Shown: positions 41,306 through 50,157 of the stretch, piece by piece
Layout of the letters: every line of letters starts with the position of its first letter
Numbering within the stretch: position 1 is the stretch's first letter
Assembly (NCBI GenBank): GCA_964596695.1
Contig: CAZQVE010000001.1
Span: 62,001 to 126,000 of the forward strand
Direction of reading: 5' to 3'
Length of the DNA: 64,000 bases
Source of the DNA: UBA2112 sp964596695
GTDB lineage: Bacteria; Patescibacteriota; Saccharimonadia; Saccharimonadales; Saccharimonadaceae
Notes under the pieces: model-generated
Database searches by the model: none
What the model was told of the DNA's origin: nothing
Seen by the model: only the letters and a program-made list of their open reading frames with translations
Position numbers and translations under genes: made by a program

Positions 41306-43753
41306 TCAGCTTGTCACCGTCTTGAGCGGACGTACCGCCAAGTAGTCAAACTCCGCGCCGGCAGTCCATGTGCCCACTCCGAAACCTGTGCCCGTCTTAC
41401 TTGGTGCCCATGAGCCGATAGGTATCCACTGCGCTGGCGCTGCATTCAAAGAATAGTAGACTGTCAGGTTGGTACCGATTTTCCTTACTGCAAGTCTGGT
41501 CCATACATTTGTCAGGTCGCGGCCACCACCTATGGTCGTTGCAAACACCGTATCGAAGTCATCACGTACCGATATACCCCAGCTGTTTTGCGAATAACGA
41601 CGAAGCTGGAGATGAACAGCCGAACCATACCAAGGGTCAGGTGACGCACCCAGCACGATAAGATGGGCTTCCTGTCCATCATTACTACCGTCTGTTATGC
41701 GTACCCCCGTCTCCACCCAGTAATCAGAAGGTAGAGTGACGTTTTTGCGTCCGAGGCGGACATCTTGATCGGCGCTTGTACTGCCATAAGACACGCCGAA
41801 CGTGGAGCCCGTAGCTGTCATCTGCGTTTTGTCTGAAGGCTGGCTCCATGCATCGGTATCAATTGCACCGGCAGCTTGATCCATGTGGTTGTTGTCAATT
41901 GCTGCTGCCTCTACGTCAACAACGGTGTAATTCGGTGTTACAGGGGTATCAGACCAAATGCCTGCGTATGCTGCGAAATCCACGGTAGAGGACGAGACAG
42001 TCCCCTGATTCGGCTGACCAGCCCATGCGACAATCTTCAGGTGACTGTTGAAGAAGACGGGGTCGTCAACCAAGAAACGATACATTGAGATATTGGTTCC
42101 TGTCTGATCCGAGTCACCTGATCGTCCTGCAGGATAGCCGCCAATCGGTATGCTGTACCATCCCCCGTTAAATGCATCTTCACCACCCGATGATGTCCAT
42201 GACGGCATCGTTTCGCCATCAATATAAATCTCCACATTGCCCTCAAGCACAATTGAATCGCCCGAAGACGCCCCCGAAAAACTTACCCAGAAAGATTCTA
42301 TCTGTCCGGAACCGTCAAAATCGCACACTGTCATAGGAGACTGAACAGCCTGATTGCCGACTCGCTGACCCTGTATGCTATAGGCTAATTGCTGGCTTCC
42401 AAGATCATCGAACGAATTGATTGTCGAATAGTCGGCCTGTCCATAAAAAATCGAGTTAGCATTAGTAAGGTTCTCGACTTCCACTCGCAAATATTTGCGA
42501 AACGGCATATATAGATATCGATACGCCGACGCCTCGCCTTGCGTGCCCCTACTCGTTCTACCGACTCGAGGCGTTGAGAATGTTCCGGAGTGATTCGACA
42601 CGCAGAAAAAATCACCAAGGCTCATAGATATAGCCGGAGTTGCCGTATCATCGGTGTATATCCGTATAACTCCGCCTTGCTCCAGAAAACCGTCTTTGTC
42701 GTAGGTATTACCCGCGGCAATCCAAATATGTTTCAAAATTCCTGGCTTATCCCAGGCCTCAGCTAACACAAGTACTTTAGAACCGGTGGGCGATACCGAA
42801 GCGATACGCGCGTCTGCCACCTCTTGTGCGACAGCGACCATCTTCTCCCCCGGCAACCTCAGTGGAAAACCCGATACACTTCCGCCACCGGACGCTCCTG
42901 ATTGCAGCGCCGTATCGGCTTTTGCCAGCGACGTCTGTACATCCGATGCTAACTGGGTACGAGCGATATCGGCACTTGCAGATATGTCGGTCGCCACGAT
43001 AGTACCGTCGGCAATCTTTTCGCTCGTGACCGCATTGTCGGCAATACGAGGCTCGGCTGCCGTACCGGAAAGATCACCGGCAAGTTGTATCACACCCTTG
43101 CTGCTCGTTGTCGCGTCAGTCGAAGCAGGCACCGCCTGCCAGCTATTGTCATCGCGCAGAAACTTCGTGCCGTCTGGTGTACCTGTCGGCGTGTTTAGTT
43201 TTCCGTTCAACGCCGTCTGCGTCGCAGACGATACAGGCTTGTTCGTGTCGCTCGTATTATCGACGTTACCCAGACCGACATCTGATTTCGTCAACGCCAA
43301 GGTCGTCTTGGCGGCACCGGCATTTGCCGAGGTGAGGAGTGCACGACCGGTCGTGGTCGAATCTGATATGTCTACCGAAGCTGGCCGATAGTCGCCAGCT
43401 TTTGCGGTCGTACTTGTAGTACCGATAGCTAAGTTACTCGTACCAGCACCAATGGCGCTCCGTGCGGAGGTCTGGTCAGCTCCGGCAGCGATGACGGCTG
43501 GTTTGTTTTCGAGAGTATTCCAATCAGCTCGGGTTTTGCTGTTCAGCTTGGTTTGAACGGCACTGTTTAGTTGTATCTCCGTAATACTGCCGTCCTGAAT
43601 AGCCGCGGCATTCACCGAATCGTCAGCAATGACACTGCTGGTAACAGAGTTGTCTTTTAGCGTTCCATCGGGCTTCAGTGTTTGTAACAGATAATCATTA
43701 AGAATATCACCCCAGTTGCCATTGTCACCGCCCGGAATTGGTAATCTCGCCAT
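41306..43753 (-). CDS. Tail-fibre-like protein with DUF2961-like and lectin-like domains
   Basis: An 815-residue protein from the ATG at 43751-43753; the ATG at 43780 is only one base from a TATAAT box and is rejected. Residues 1-25 (MARLPIPGGDNGNWGDILND) match the N-terminal module of 18878-24751. Fibre-type motifs follow (ALTKSDVGLGNVDNTSDTNKPVSSATQTALNGKL). After a GSGG linker comes a domain with ILKHIWIAAGN, GGVIRIYTDD, SLGDFF and YLYMPFRKYLRVEVEN, which fits DUF2961 (a two-jelly-roll fold related to glycoside hydrolases). The C-terminal 190 residues resemble a concanavalin-like sandwich. No signal peptide. Probably a carbohydrate-binding or -cleaving fibre. Confidence 0.7.
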   Translation of the reverse strand: MARLPIPGGDNGNWGDILNDYLLQTLKPDGTLKDNSVTSSVIADDSVNAAAIQDGSITEIQLNSAVQTKLNSKTRADWNTLENKPAVIAAGADQTSARSAIGAGTSNLAIGTTSTTAKAGDYRPASVDISDSTTTGRALLTSANAGAAKTTLALTKSDVGLGNVDNTSDTNKPVSSATQTALNGKLNTPTGTPDGTKFLRDDNSWQAVPASTDATTSSKGVIQLAGDLSGTAAEPRIADNAVTSEKIADGTIVATDISASADIARTQLASDVQTSLAKADTALQSGASGGGSVSGFPLRLPGEKMVAVAQEVADARIASVSPTGSKVLVLAEAWDKPGILKHIWIAAGNTYDKDGFLEQGGVIRIYTDDTATPAISMSLGDFFCVSNHSGTFSTPRVGRTSRGTQGEASAYRYLYMPFRKYLRVEVENLTNANSIFYGQADYSTINSFDDLGSQQLAYSIQGQRVGNQAVQSPMTVCDFDGSGQIESFWVSFSGASSGDSIVLEGNVEIYIDGETMPSWTSSGGEDAFNGGWYSIPIGGYPAGRSGDSDQTGTNISMYRFLVDDPVFFNSHLKIVAWAGQPNQGTVSSSTVDFAAYAGIWSDTPVTPNYTVVDVEAAAIDNNHMDQAAGAIDTDAWSQPSDKTQMTATGSTFGVSYGSTSADQDVRLGRKNVTLPSDYWVETGVRITDGSNDGQEAHLIVLGASPDPWYGSAVHLQLRRYSQNSWGISVRDDFDTVFATTIGGGRDLTNVWTRLAVRKIGTNLTVYYSLNAAPAQWIPIGSWAPSKTGTGFGVGTWTAGAEFDYLAVRPLKTVTS

Positions 43754-43830
43754 CCGTATATTTTCTTTCTTTGCGTCCATTATTATAGCGGTTATGCCTA
43801 GAGGTTACAAATAGCAAATATCACCAACAA

Positions 43831-43857
43831 AAAATACCGTCTCGCGCCGGTATTTTT
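43831..43857 (-). terminator. Terminator hairpin
   Basis: AAAATACCG (43831-43839) pairs with CGGTATTTT (43849-43857... ending at 43856/7), flanked by T- and A-runs on both strands. A second hairpin (GACTCGGG/CCCGAGTC, 43873-43904) lies between it and the stop of 43923-44246. Confidence 0.75.
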
Positions 43858-43922
43858 GTGATGATTTCGGTCGACTCGGGCGTAGCTCTTCGTGTACCCG
43901 AGTCTCCAGAAGCTTTTGCTGA

Positions 43923-44246
43923 CTATTCTTCTTTTGAGGTAGGATCACCGTATACTCGCGACAGCGTTTCCGCGTCTTCGCCCTCTATAGGTATGCCGTA
44001 TGCGATCTGCCCGCCACGAGTGTCGAGATCGATATAGTCGACACCTTTGGTACGCTTTGCGCCAGAGACGACCGACACGACGACCGCGCCATCTGACAGC
44101 TCCTCAAACCCGCTACGAGTCAGTAGTCCTACCCAACGCCCAAAGGACTTCACGAACGTAAGCGAAAGATCCGTATTATGCAGCAAGCCTCGCTCTTCGA
44201 GCTCCTGCTCATAGTGCTGCTCTGGGTTTGGTATATGTTCGCTCAT
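43923..44246 (-). CDS. Small soluble protein, unknown function
   Basis: A 107-residue acidic protein from the ATG at 44244-44246, which has GGAGGACACGTG directly upstream. Contains SLTFVKSFGRWVGLLTRSGFEELSDGAVVVSVV, KRTKGVDYIDLDTRGGQIAYGIPIEGED; no recognised domain. Ends in tandem hairpins similar to those after 44752-45462. Confidence 0.6.
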   Translation of the reverse strand: MSEHIPNPEQHYEQELEERGLLHNTDLSLTFVKSFGRWVGLLTRSGFEELSDGAVVVSVVSGAKRTKGVDYIDLDTRGGQIAYGIPIEGEDAETLSRVYGDPTSKEE

Positions 44247-44363
44247 CACGTGTCCTCCACTACCACCCAATCTTATTTATCAAATACTATACAACATTCC
44301 CTCGCTTAGAGATACCGTGTGCTGCCGAACGGGACTTTGGCTTTGACAACCACCCTAATATTC

Positions 44364-44612
44364 TTAATTCTCTTCCTCTTCGTCCATGACGACTGTTTGC
44401 GCTTCGTTCTCTTGTCGTTGTCTTTCTGCTAGTTTTATAAGTGAAGGACCTTTGCGTATATGCGTGTACCGAACATGCTCATCGCCATTGACAACCGTGC
44501 GCGACACGACAGTTGTTGCAAGACCGTGCTCCAGCTCATATCGAGCAGCTGGTGGCAGTTCAATCCCATCTTGTTCTATTTGCTCTATAGTAACTGTTTC
44601 GTATTTACTCAT
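44364..44612 (-). CDS. Small charged protein, unknown function
   Basis: An 82-residue protein with GAGAGGAGTG before the ATG. Sequence MSKYETVTIEQIEQDGIELPPAARYELE..., ending in an acidic tail MDEEEEN. No membrane segment. Not recognised. Confidence 0.55.
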   Translation of the reverse strand: MSKYETVTIEQIEQDGIELPPAARYELEHGLATTVVSRTVVNGDEHVRYTHIRKGPSLIKLAERQRQENEAQTVVMDEEEEN

Positions 44613-44664
44613 ACCATTATTTAATCACTCCTCTCTTAAATCCACAAACAACGTATATAAAAGT

Positions 44665-44690
44665 AAAGAACCAGCGAATGCCGGTTCTTT
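44665..44690. terminator. Terminator hairpin
   Basis: AAAGAACC (44665-44672) pairs with GGTTCTTT (44683-44690). Followed at 44711-44736 by a 9-bp hairpin CCGGGCGTG/CACGCCCGG next to the stop of 44752-45462; the pair mirrors the arrangement at 43831-43904. Confidence 0.7.
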
Positions 44691-44751
44691 GAATAATAAT
44701 TTCGGTCGAACCGGGCGTGGTATTTCACACGCCCGGGTCGTCCACAGGTTG

Positions 44752-45462
44752 TTACTGCATCAGACCTTCCTGGATGCTGTAGTCGCGGTCGCTGCTGAGA
44801 TATTGGAAGCCACTGAGGCACATGTTTTGCATCCGCATCTCTAGCTCAACAGCCTCTAGTTTCCGAAGGGTCTTGCAGCGTCTGCTGATGACGCTGCGCA
44901 CCAGGTCATCCAACGCTTCGCACAGCATGATCACGAATGACTCACCGTTTGCGTCGAACCTGTCGAGACCTTCGTCCTCGATCAGCCCCTCAGACCACGC
45001 AACCATGTCCTCCAGGTTGTTATGGTGGACGAAGTTACGCGGCCACCAAAAGTCCGACAACTCGTATTTCTGCTCAGTGATCACAGTGATCCACTGGCGC
45101 CGTTTTGTCAGAAACACTAGTGTCTCGAAGACCAGTCGGCCATCACGATACATACCAATGCCACGCGGATTATTGCACCGCTCCAGACGCAAACATTGCG
45201 TATCGCGCAACGGCGTCGTCTCCATGGCTTCTCGCCAGATGTCCAAGGTTTCGACACCGTTTCGGTACTGCTTCTCTAGCGGCTCGAACCCGCGCAGGTC
45301 GGAGAGCAGCGGCCGGACATGATTTCGGAATTTCTGCTCTAGGTGTAGCCGGTCCAGACCGAGTTGGTACAGCGTCTCGCTATCGTGATAGCCGTAGACC
45401 ATCCTTTTAGCGACTTCTTTCACATCTTCAGTTGTAAACACAGTGCTGTCAGGGAGACCCAT
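44752..45462 (-). CDS. Soluble protein, unknown function
   Basis: A 236-residue, mostly helical protein with AAAGGTAG before the ATG. Motifs such as FWWPRNFVHHNNLEDMVAWSEGL and SRRCKTLRKLEAVELEMRMQNMCLS are visible but not recognised. No signal or membrane segment. Monocistronic, with tandem terminator hairpins downstream. Confidence 0.6.
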   Translation of the reverse strand: MGLPDSTVFTTEDVKEVAKRMVYGYHDSETLYQLGLDRLHLEQKFRNHVRPLLSDLRGFEPLEKQYRNGVETLDIWREAMETTPLRDTQCLRLERCNNPRGIGMYRDGRLVFETLVFLTKRRQWITVITEQKYELSDFWWPRNFVHHNNLEDMVAWSEGLIEDEGLDRFDANGESFVIMLCEALDDLVRSVISRRCKTLRKLEAVELEMRMQNMCLSGFQYLSSDRDYSIQEGLMQ

Positions 45463-45572
45463 TTCAGCTACCTTTCTGTGAACGTGCGACTCCGCCGGGA
45501 AACCCGTTGGAATCAGAGCAACGGGCGTTACTCTTGAAGTATTTATATCATTTTATATAGATAATTGCAATT

Positions 45573-46829
45573 TTATAAATAGCGTGTGCTGCCGAATGGT
45601 ATCTTGGTTTTGACAAACGGCCCCGTCTTAAGCGTGTCGGCCGAATGCACCGTGTGTTCACCATAGCGATCATTCAGTTCGTCGATAGCGTCCGTCACTG
45701 AGCGTTCGCGGGCGATTTGGTCGGCAAACAGACTGATTTGCGATGGCTCGTGCTGCTGCAGCAGATACACGTGCACGTTGATGTCGCGAATAGCTGGCGG
45801 CGCGTTCATAAACAGACTTTTTGCCAGGCTATAAATCGTCTCGTTGCTAAAAAACGGCGTTTGCGTCACGCGCGTGGCGTGCCAGTATGTACCCGACTTG
45901 CGCGAAATCCCTGCCATACCAAACGTCCGGGTGCCAACGTAAATGCCGCGAGCGGATAGACCCTGCTTTCGCATGCGCCAGCCGACCGATTCACACAGGT
46001 GGTGCAGCCGCTGCAAGATTTCATCGAACGTCAGGTTAAATCCGTCCAACACATATTGCCGACCGACGCGTTTGGTCATCGTCACGACATCGTCAACCTC
46101 CCAGCCGCGCAGGCGCTGGTGCCACTGCTCGCCATTGATACTCCCAAATACCATATCGTGCAGCACCTGCGGGCTGGCGTCCAGAAACTCCAGCGGCGTG
46201 TAAATGCCGACTGCGTTCAACCTGTGCTCGTTGCGATCCGCAATGCCATTGAGATCAGTCAGCTTCAATGTCGCGTAAACATCACGCAGATTTTCGTGCG
46301 TGATGACATCCAGCCCGTCCGGCTTATGCAGCCCCGCTGCCGTTTTGGCCAGGAACCGGTTCGTCCCGATCCCCACATTGCAGCGCATCGCCACGCCTAT
46401 CTCATCACGCAGCCGCTGCTTAATCTCCATGCCGATATTCTCGAGCCCGCGATTGACGATACTGGCGGGCGCCTGGCTAAAATCAATCACGCCCTCGTCG
46501 ATACTCTTCATGGTCACGTGCGCCGAGTAATCGTTCATGATGTCGAGCAGCTTGTGGTATACATAGCGATACTTCGGCGGGTCGCTCTCCACGCCGATCA
46601 AGTCCGGGCACAGTATTTTCGCATCGCGTAGTTTCATACCAAGTTTCACGCCCTTAGCCTTCGCCTCGTAACTGGCTGTCACAATCATCGTCTGATCCGT
46701 CCGCCGATTCACCACCGCGACAGGTTTGCCTCGCAACCGTACCCGTGCCTGCTGCTCCACCGTGGCAAAGCAGCTGTTGAGGTCAATGTGCATGATGAGG
46801 GGCTGCGTTGAATTGTAGTCGTTACACAT
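45573..46829 (-). CDS. Y-family DNA polymerase (DinB/UmuC-like)
   Basis: A 418-residue translesion polymerase. Catalytic motifs: MHIDLNSCFATVEQQ (first Asp), YEAKAKGVKLGM, and KSIDEGVIDF (Asp-Glu pair, with Gly instead of the usual Ala/Val after Glu); RFLAKTAAGLHKPDGLDVI and a little-finger region with LHHLCESVGWRMRKQGLSARGIYV; C-terminal VTDAIDELNDRYGEHTVHSADTL. The ATG at 46829 with GAGGG upstream is preferred to TTG at 46844. No LexA-type box is obvious. Confidence 0.92.
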   Translation of the reverse strand: MCNDYNSTQPLIMHIDLNSCFATVEQQARVRLRGKPVAVVNRRTDQTMIVTASYEAKAKGVKLGMKLRDAKILCPDLIGVESDPPKYRYVYHKLLDIMNDYSAHVTMKSIDEGVIDFSQAPASIVNRGLENIGMEIKQRLRDEIGVAMRCNVGIGTNRFLAKTAAGLHKPDGLDVITHENLRDVYATLKLTDLNGIADRNEHRLNAVGIYTPLEFLDASPQVLHDMVFGSINGEQWHQRLRGWEVDDVVTMTKRVGRQYVLDGFNLTFDEILQRLHHLCESVGWRMRKQGLSARGIYVGTRTFGMAGISRKSGTYWHATRVTQTPFFSNETIYSLAKSLFMNAPPAIRDINVHVYLLQQHEPSQISLFADQIARERSVTDAIDELNDRYGEHTVHSADTLKTGPFVKTKIPFGSTRYL

Positions 46830-46914
46830 AAACCCTCGTTGCAAAAAATATACTTTTATGTTGACATGGTAGCAGTTTCACAAAACCGCATACATCCGAC
46901 TTTAAGGAATAACT

Positions 46915-47310
46915 ATGTCCGACGTGACGCACCTTAGTGACAACTTCTACGAGGAGTTCGCCGCCATTACCACCCGACTGCAGTCGCAGATGACGTGGGC
47001 GCAATATGAGGTATTTTATAACTACCTCCATGACAAGAAACTGGACGAAGCGACTCGCTTCCTTGAGAGGTTGCTCAAGCAACAGGATAGGCACATCAAC
47101 AAGACTGCCCTCACTCTTCTGCGCAAACATGCTCGCACCTGGCACGATTTTTATCGCGACGTTGTAAGCATTGTTGATGATTTCGAACAACGCGTAGCGA
47201 CAGTCAGTGACTGGAACGAGCTGATTGAAAAGAATGGCGGTCCTAGGTGGACTAGTCGATTGGCGAGGAGTGAAGGCCGAGAACTTCCTGCACCACCCCT
47301 TCCCTGCTGA
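46915..47310 (+). CDS. Small helical protein, unknown function
   Basis: A 131-residue protein with TAAGGAATAACT before the ATG, divergent to the polymerase gene. Charged helices (MTWAQYEVFYNYLHDKKLDEATRFLERLLKQQDRH) and a Pro-rich C terminus. No recognised family. A hairpin CGCTGGCG/CGCCAGCG (47348-47372) and a terminator (47386-47403) follow. Confidence 0.6.
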   Translation: MSDVTHLSDNFYEEFAAITTRLQSQMTWAQYEVFYNYLHDKKLDEATRFLERLLKQQDRHINKTALTLLRKHARTWHDFYRDVVSIVDDFEQRVATVSDWNELIEKNGGPRWTSRLARSEGRELPAPPLPC

Positions 47311-47385
47311 GTCAACTTCTTCGGGATAGAAGGCTTCGGAACGGAGACGCTGGCGGCTAACTATCGCCAGCGCTCCCTCCCCCAC

Positions 47386-47410
47386 AACACCCTCTTGGGT
47401 GTTATTTTTA
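47386..47410 (+). terminator. Terminator after 46915-47310
   Basis: AACACCC (47386-47392), TCTT loop, GGGTGTT (47397-47403), then ATTTTTATTTT. Confidence 0.85.
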
Positions 47411-47448
47411 TTTTCAAACCCTTCTCCCCACCGCTGTCGAGCCGCTTG

Positions 47449-47551
47449 CTCGTATGTCGAGAGGGTACTAAAAGCGAAGTGCAACCCCTGAAAAACATGA
47501 CGGGAACCATGTTTTTTCAGGGCGTGTAACGGTACCCTCGAAACATATGAG
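47449..47551. ncRNA. Long nested inverted repeat, candidate structured RNA or miniature element
   Basis: Three co-axial stems: 9 bp (47449-47457 with 47543-47551), a 5/5 internal loop, 6 bp (47463-47468 with 47532-47537), an asymmetric internal loop, then about 14 bp (47486-47499 with 47508-47522, one bulge) closed by an 8-base loop. No reading frame is supported here. It could be a structured RNA or a palindromic mobile unit; nothing in the sequence decides between them. Confidence 0.5.
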
Positions 47552-47567
47552 CAAAAAGGCGACCGCA

Positions 47568-47834
47568 TCACAGCCGATCCCCCTCGCGCGTCAAATGCCA
47601 CGTCAGCCTCTCGCTATCCAACTCCAGCCGGTAATCCGCCTGCCCGTCCGTCACGTCAAACACATGCACCGTCCGCTTACCCTGCGTGGTCGGGTGGCGC
47701 AGACCTATTTCGGTAATTTCAACCTCTCTGCCGCTTGGGCGCACGAACTTAACTGGACGGCACGGGTTTAATCCCCCTCCAAAAACTGCCGCCACTTTAA
47801 TCCGTTCATTCAAGAATTCTTCATCATTAACCAT
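47568..47834 (-). CDS. Small protein, possibly DUF6504-like
   Basis: An 88-residue protein from the ATG at 47832-47834 with TTGGAG upstream. It has a beta-rich core PVKFVRPSGREVEITEIG...HVFDVTDGQADYRLELDSERLTWHL, which resembles small DUF6504 proteins often found beside Y-family polymerases. The polymerase gene is 0.7 kb away on the same strand, with the divergent gene 46915-47310 in between. Assignment tentative. Confidence 0.55.
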   Translation of the reverse strand: MVNDEEFLNERIKVAAVFGGGLNPCRPVKFVRPSGREVEITEIGLRHPTTQGKRTVHVFDVTDGQADYRLELDSERLTWHLTREGDRL

Positions 47835-48053
47835 AAAAATCTCCAAAAGTTATTTAGAGAACGATTGGTTGAATTGTTCGCCCGTTTTCATGCGCCCGTT
47901 CTTAGCGCTGAATCCGAAGACGATGATGAATTCCGCCGGAGGGACGCTTTTCCGCTGGACAGCGGATAGTGTGTATCGCGGGGATATACTCTTATTATAT
48001 AATACATCCATTCAGTCTTGCTAACGCATAATGCCAACAAAGATCGGAGAACT

Positions 48054-49235
48054 ATGACAGCTACCATGACGGTCGTATACGCAACCGAACAACCGCCGCG
48101 CCAGTACGAAAAATCGATCTTTTTGGCCGGACCGACACCCCGCAGTCAAGACGTAGAATCCTGGCGACCCGAAGCGCTGCGACTCCTCAAGGAAGCCGGC
48201 TACGACGGCGTGGTTTTCGTACCCGAAGACCGACCAGACGAAAACGGCGTCACTACCTTTCATGGCGACTACATCGGTCAGATCAAGTGGGAAAACCGCT
48301 ATCTAAACATGGCGGATTGCATTCTGTTTTGGGTACCACGTGACCTGACAACCATGCCAGCCTTCACGACCAACGTCGAGTGGGGCAAGTGGCAGGCCAC
48401 CGGCAAGGTCGTTTTCGGTGCGCCTACATGGGCGGCCAAAAACAACTATCTGATCCATGATGCCGCGGACGAAAACGTCCCCTGCTACGTCGAGCTCAAG
48501 GATACCGTCCAGGCTGCCCTCGATATGGTCGGTACCGGTGCTCTGCGCCACGACGGCGAACGTTTCATACCGCTGCATGTCTGGCGCGCGCCATCATTCC
48601 AACAATGGTATGTCGCACAGCGCGATGCTGGCAATGTTCTTGAACATGCTCGCGTCGGCTGGACGTACCGTGCCGACACCGACGGAGGGCACTTGTTCCT
48701 CTGGGCGCTCAAAGTCAAGATGTATGTCACCAGTGAGCAGCGTTACAAAGTCGAAATCGTCGTGTCCCGCCCAGATACGTCAATGGTTGTCGCCTATCGA
48801 CGCGGCAAGTCGGTCGACCAGACCGAGGTCGTGCTCGTCCGCGAATACCGTTGCGCCGCATCCAACTCAGCGGCGCTCGTATGGGAGGTACCCGGCGGCT
48901 CAACATTCGAATCTGGCTACTCGCCCGTGACGATGGCCGTCGAGGAATTCCATGAAGAAACGGGTGTTCGAATCGCGCCAGAGCGATTCATCGCTCACGA
49001 GGCGCGCCAACTGGCACCGACATTGTCCGCGCACCAGGCTCATCTTTTTTCGGTCGAGCTGACCGCTAAGGAGATCGCGGCGTTCAAACGCGACAAGGGT
49101 GTCACCCACGGCGTGGTAAGCGATGGCGAGCAGACCTACGTCGAGGTCAAAACGCTCGGTGAAATTCGTCGCGACGCCTTCGTCGACTGGTCAATCCTGG
49201 GAATGATCATGCACGTGTTACTCCGTCCGGAGTAG
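48054..49235 (+). CDS. Nucleoside 2-deoxyribosyltransferase-like / Nudix hydrolase fusion
   Basis: A 393-residue protein from the ATG at 48054 (CGGAG upstream). Residues 1-160 match the nucleoside 2-deoxyribosyltransferase-like family: SIFLAGPTPRSQDVESWRPEAL, QIKWENRYLNMADCILFWVPRDLTTMPAFTTNVEWGKW. The C-terminal half has a Nudix fold with the box PGGSTFESGYSPVTMAVEEFHEETGV; the Arg of the REUxEE core is Glu here, while the metal-binding Glu residues are kept. Such a fusion would couple base or nucleoside handling with hydrolysis of a nucleoside diphosphate derivative. A phosphoribosyltransferase-like gene follows 130 bases downstream. Confidence 0.82.
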   Translation: MTATMTVVYATEQPPRQYEKSIFLAGPTPRSQDVESWRPEALRLLKEAGYDGVVFVPEDRPDENGVTTFHGDYIGQIKWENRYLNMADCILFWVPRDLTTMPAFTTNVEWGKWQATGKVVFGAPTWAAKNNYLIHDAADENVPCYVELKDTVQAALDMVGTGALRHDGERFIPLHVWRAPSFQQWYVAQRDAGNVLEHARVGWTYRADTDGGHLFLWALKVKMYVTSEQRYKVEIVVSRPDTSMVVAYRRGKSVDQTEVVLVREYRCAASNSAALVWEVPGGSTFESGYSPVTMAVEEFHEETGVRIAPERFIAHEARQLAPTLSAHQAHLFSVELTAKEIAAFKRDKGVTHGVVSDGEQTYVEVKTLGEIRRDAFVDWSILGMIMHVLLRPE

Positions 49236-49365
49236 CATGCCCGACCCCTGGCACTATGCCGGGAGTTTCTCATGTTTACGGATTGGGCGTAAAGAGTATA
49301 ATCGAGAGCACGGGTCATCCCACGGCCTTTAAAATCCCTATCCTAACTCGAGAAAGAAGACAATC

Positions 49366-50061
49366 ATGTCGCTGAAGGGACAGCTCACAGCCGAGCTGAT
49401 ACCCCTGAACAAAGACCAGTGTGAGCTGGCTGATTTACTGCTGCAAGCAGGTGTCATCAAAGTTACCGCGCGCCGGCCCGGTGCCAAACATTACAATCCG
49501 CAATTACACGTGGACATGCGGGCTGAACGTGATGGTGGACCGCTAACGACCGAGATCAACAAGCTGATCAAGAAACACGTCAGCCAGACACTGTTTGGCC
49601 GCTGGACGCGGTTTGACCGGGTGGCAACGTGCGGCCGTACGACGCCACTCACCGACCTCGTCAGCGAGATTGGTAACAACCACTGTCGTCTGACACTATG
49701 TCGAGCATCCGGCGGCACTCCAAGCGGTGGCATTAGCGGCGATTTTCATCCCGCCAAAGAAAACTACGGCGGCGACCGGGTATTGCTGATTGACGACCAG
49801 ATGGACGGCCAGCTACGTAACGCGGCTACTGTCATCCTCAATGCGCAGCTGCGTCTTTACGGCATCTTGCAGCTCATCGATCTCGACCGTGTCAATATCG
49901 AAAAGCTGCAGCACGACGTGAATCACGATCGGCGCGGCAGCAAATACGAAGATCCAGCGATTACCGTTCTCACGGTTTTGCCACTGGATTCGCTGCTGGA
50001 ACACTACCGCTCAACAGGTCAAATCACCCAAGAGCAGTACGACAAGCTCCGGATCGCGTAG
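49366..50061 (+). CDS. Phosphoribosyltransferase-like protein (OPRT-like)
   Basis: A 231-residue protein with AGAAAGAAGA before the ATG. The PRPP-binding loop is recognisable as DRVLLIDDQMDGQLRNAATVI (consensus VLLVDDvxTtG), preceded by a core with TRFDRVATCGRTTPLTDLVSEI as in type I phosphoribosyltransferases of the orotate group. The second acidic residue and the T/S positions of the loop deviate (DDQMDGQ), so activity is uncertain. Preceded by TATAAT near 49297-49302 and followed by a strong hairpin. Confidence 0.65.
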   Translation: MSLKGQLTAELIPLNKDQCELADLLLQAGVIKVTARRPGAKHYNPQLHVDMRAERDGGPLTTEINKLIKKHVSQTLFGRWTRFDRVATCGRTTPLTDLVSEIGNNHCRLTLCRASGGTPSGGISGDFHPAKENYGGDRVLLIDDQMDGQLRNAATVILNAQLRLYGILQLIDLDRVNIEKLQHDVNHDRRGSKYEDPAITVLTVLPLDSLLEHYRSTGQITQEQYDKLRIA

Positions 50062-50086
50062 GCACCTTGCCGGTTGGGTGTGGGTC

Positions 50087-50119
50087 GGCCCGCTCGTATT
50101 GCAAAGATACGAGCGGGCC
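50087..50119 (+). terminator. Strong hairpin after phosphoribosyltransferase-like gene
   Basis: A 13-bp perfect GC-rich stem (50087-50099 with 50107-50119) and a 7-base loop; followed by tattcc only, so the T-run is weak. Confidence 0.65.
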
Positions 50120-50137
50120 GTATTCCATGAAAAAATT

Positions 50138-50143
50138 TATAAT
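50138..50143 (+). promoter_or_regulatory. -10 box for 50158-50541
   Basis: TATAAT 14 bases before the ATG, with AAGGG between, so this gene has a short leader with a ribosome site. Confidence 0.5.
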
Positions 50144-50157
50144 AAGGGTATATCCTC

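Noticed and set aside
46822..47601. 259-codon open frame on the minus strand
   Set aside because: Runs through a terminator and the nested inverted repeat, and is antisense to a gene with a good ribosome site.
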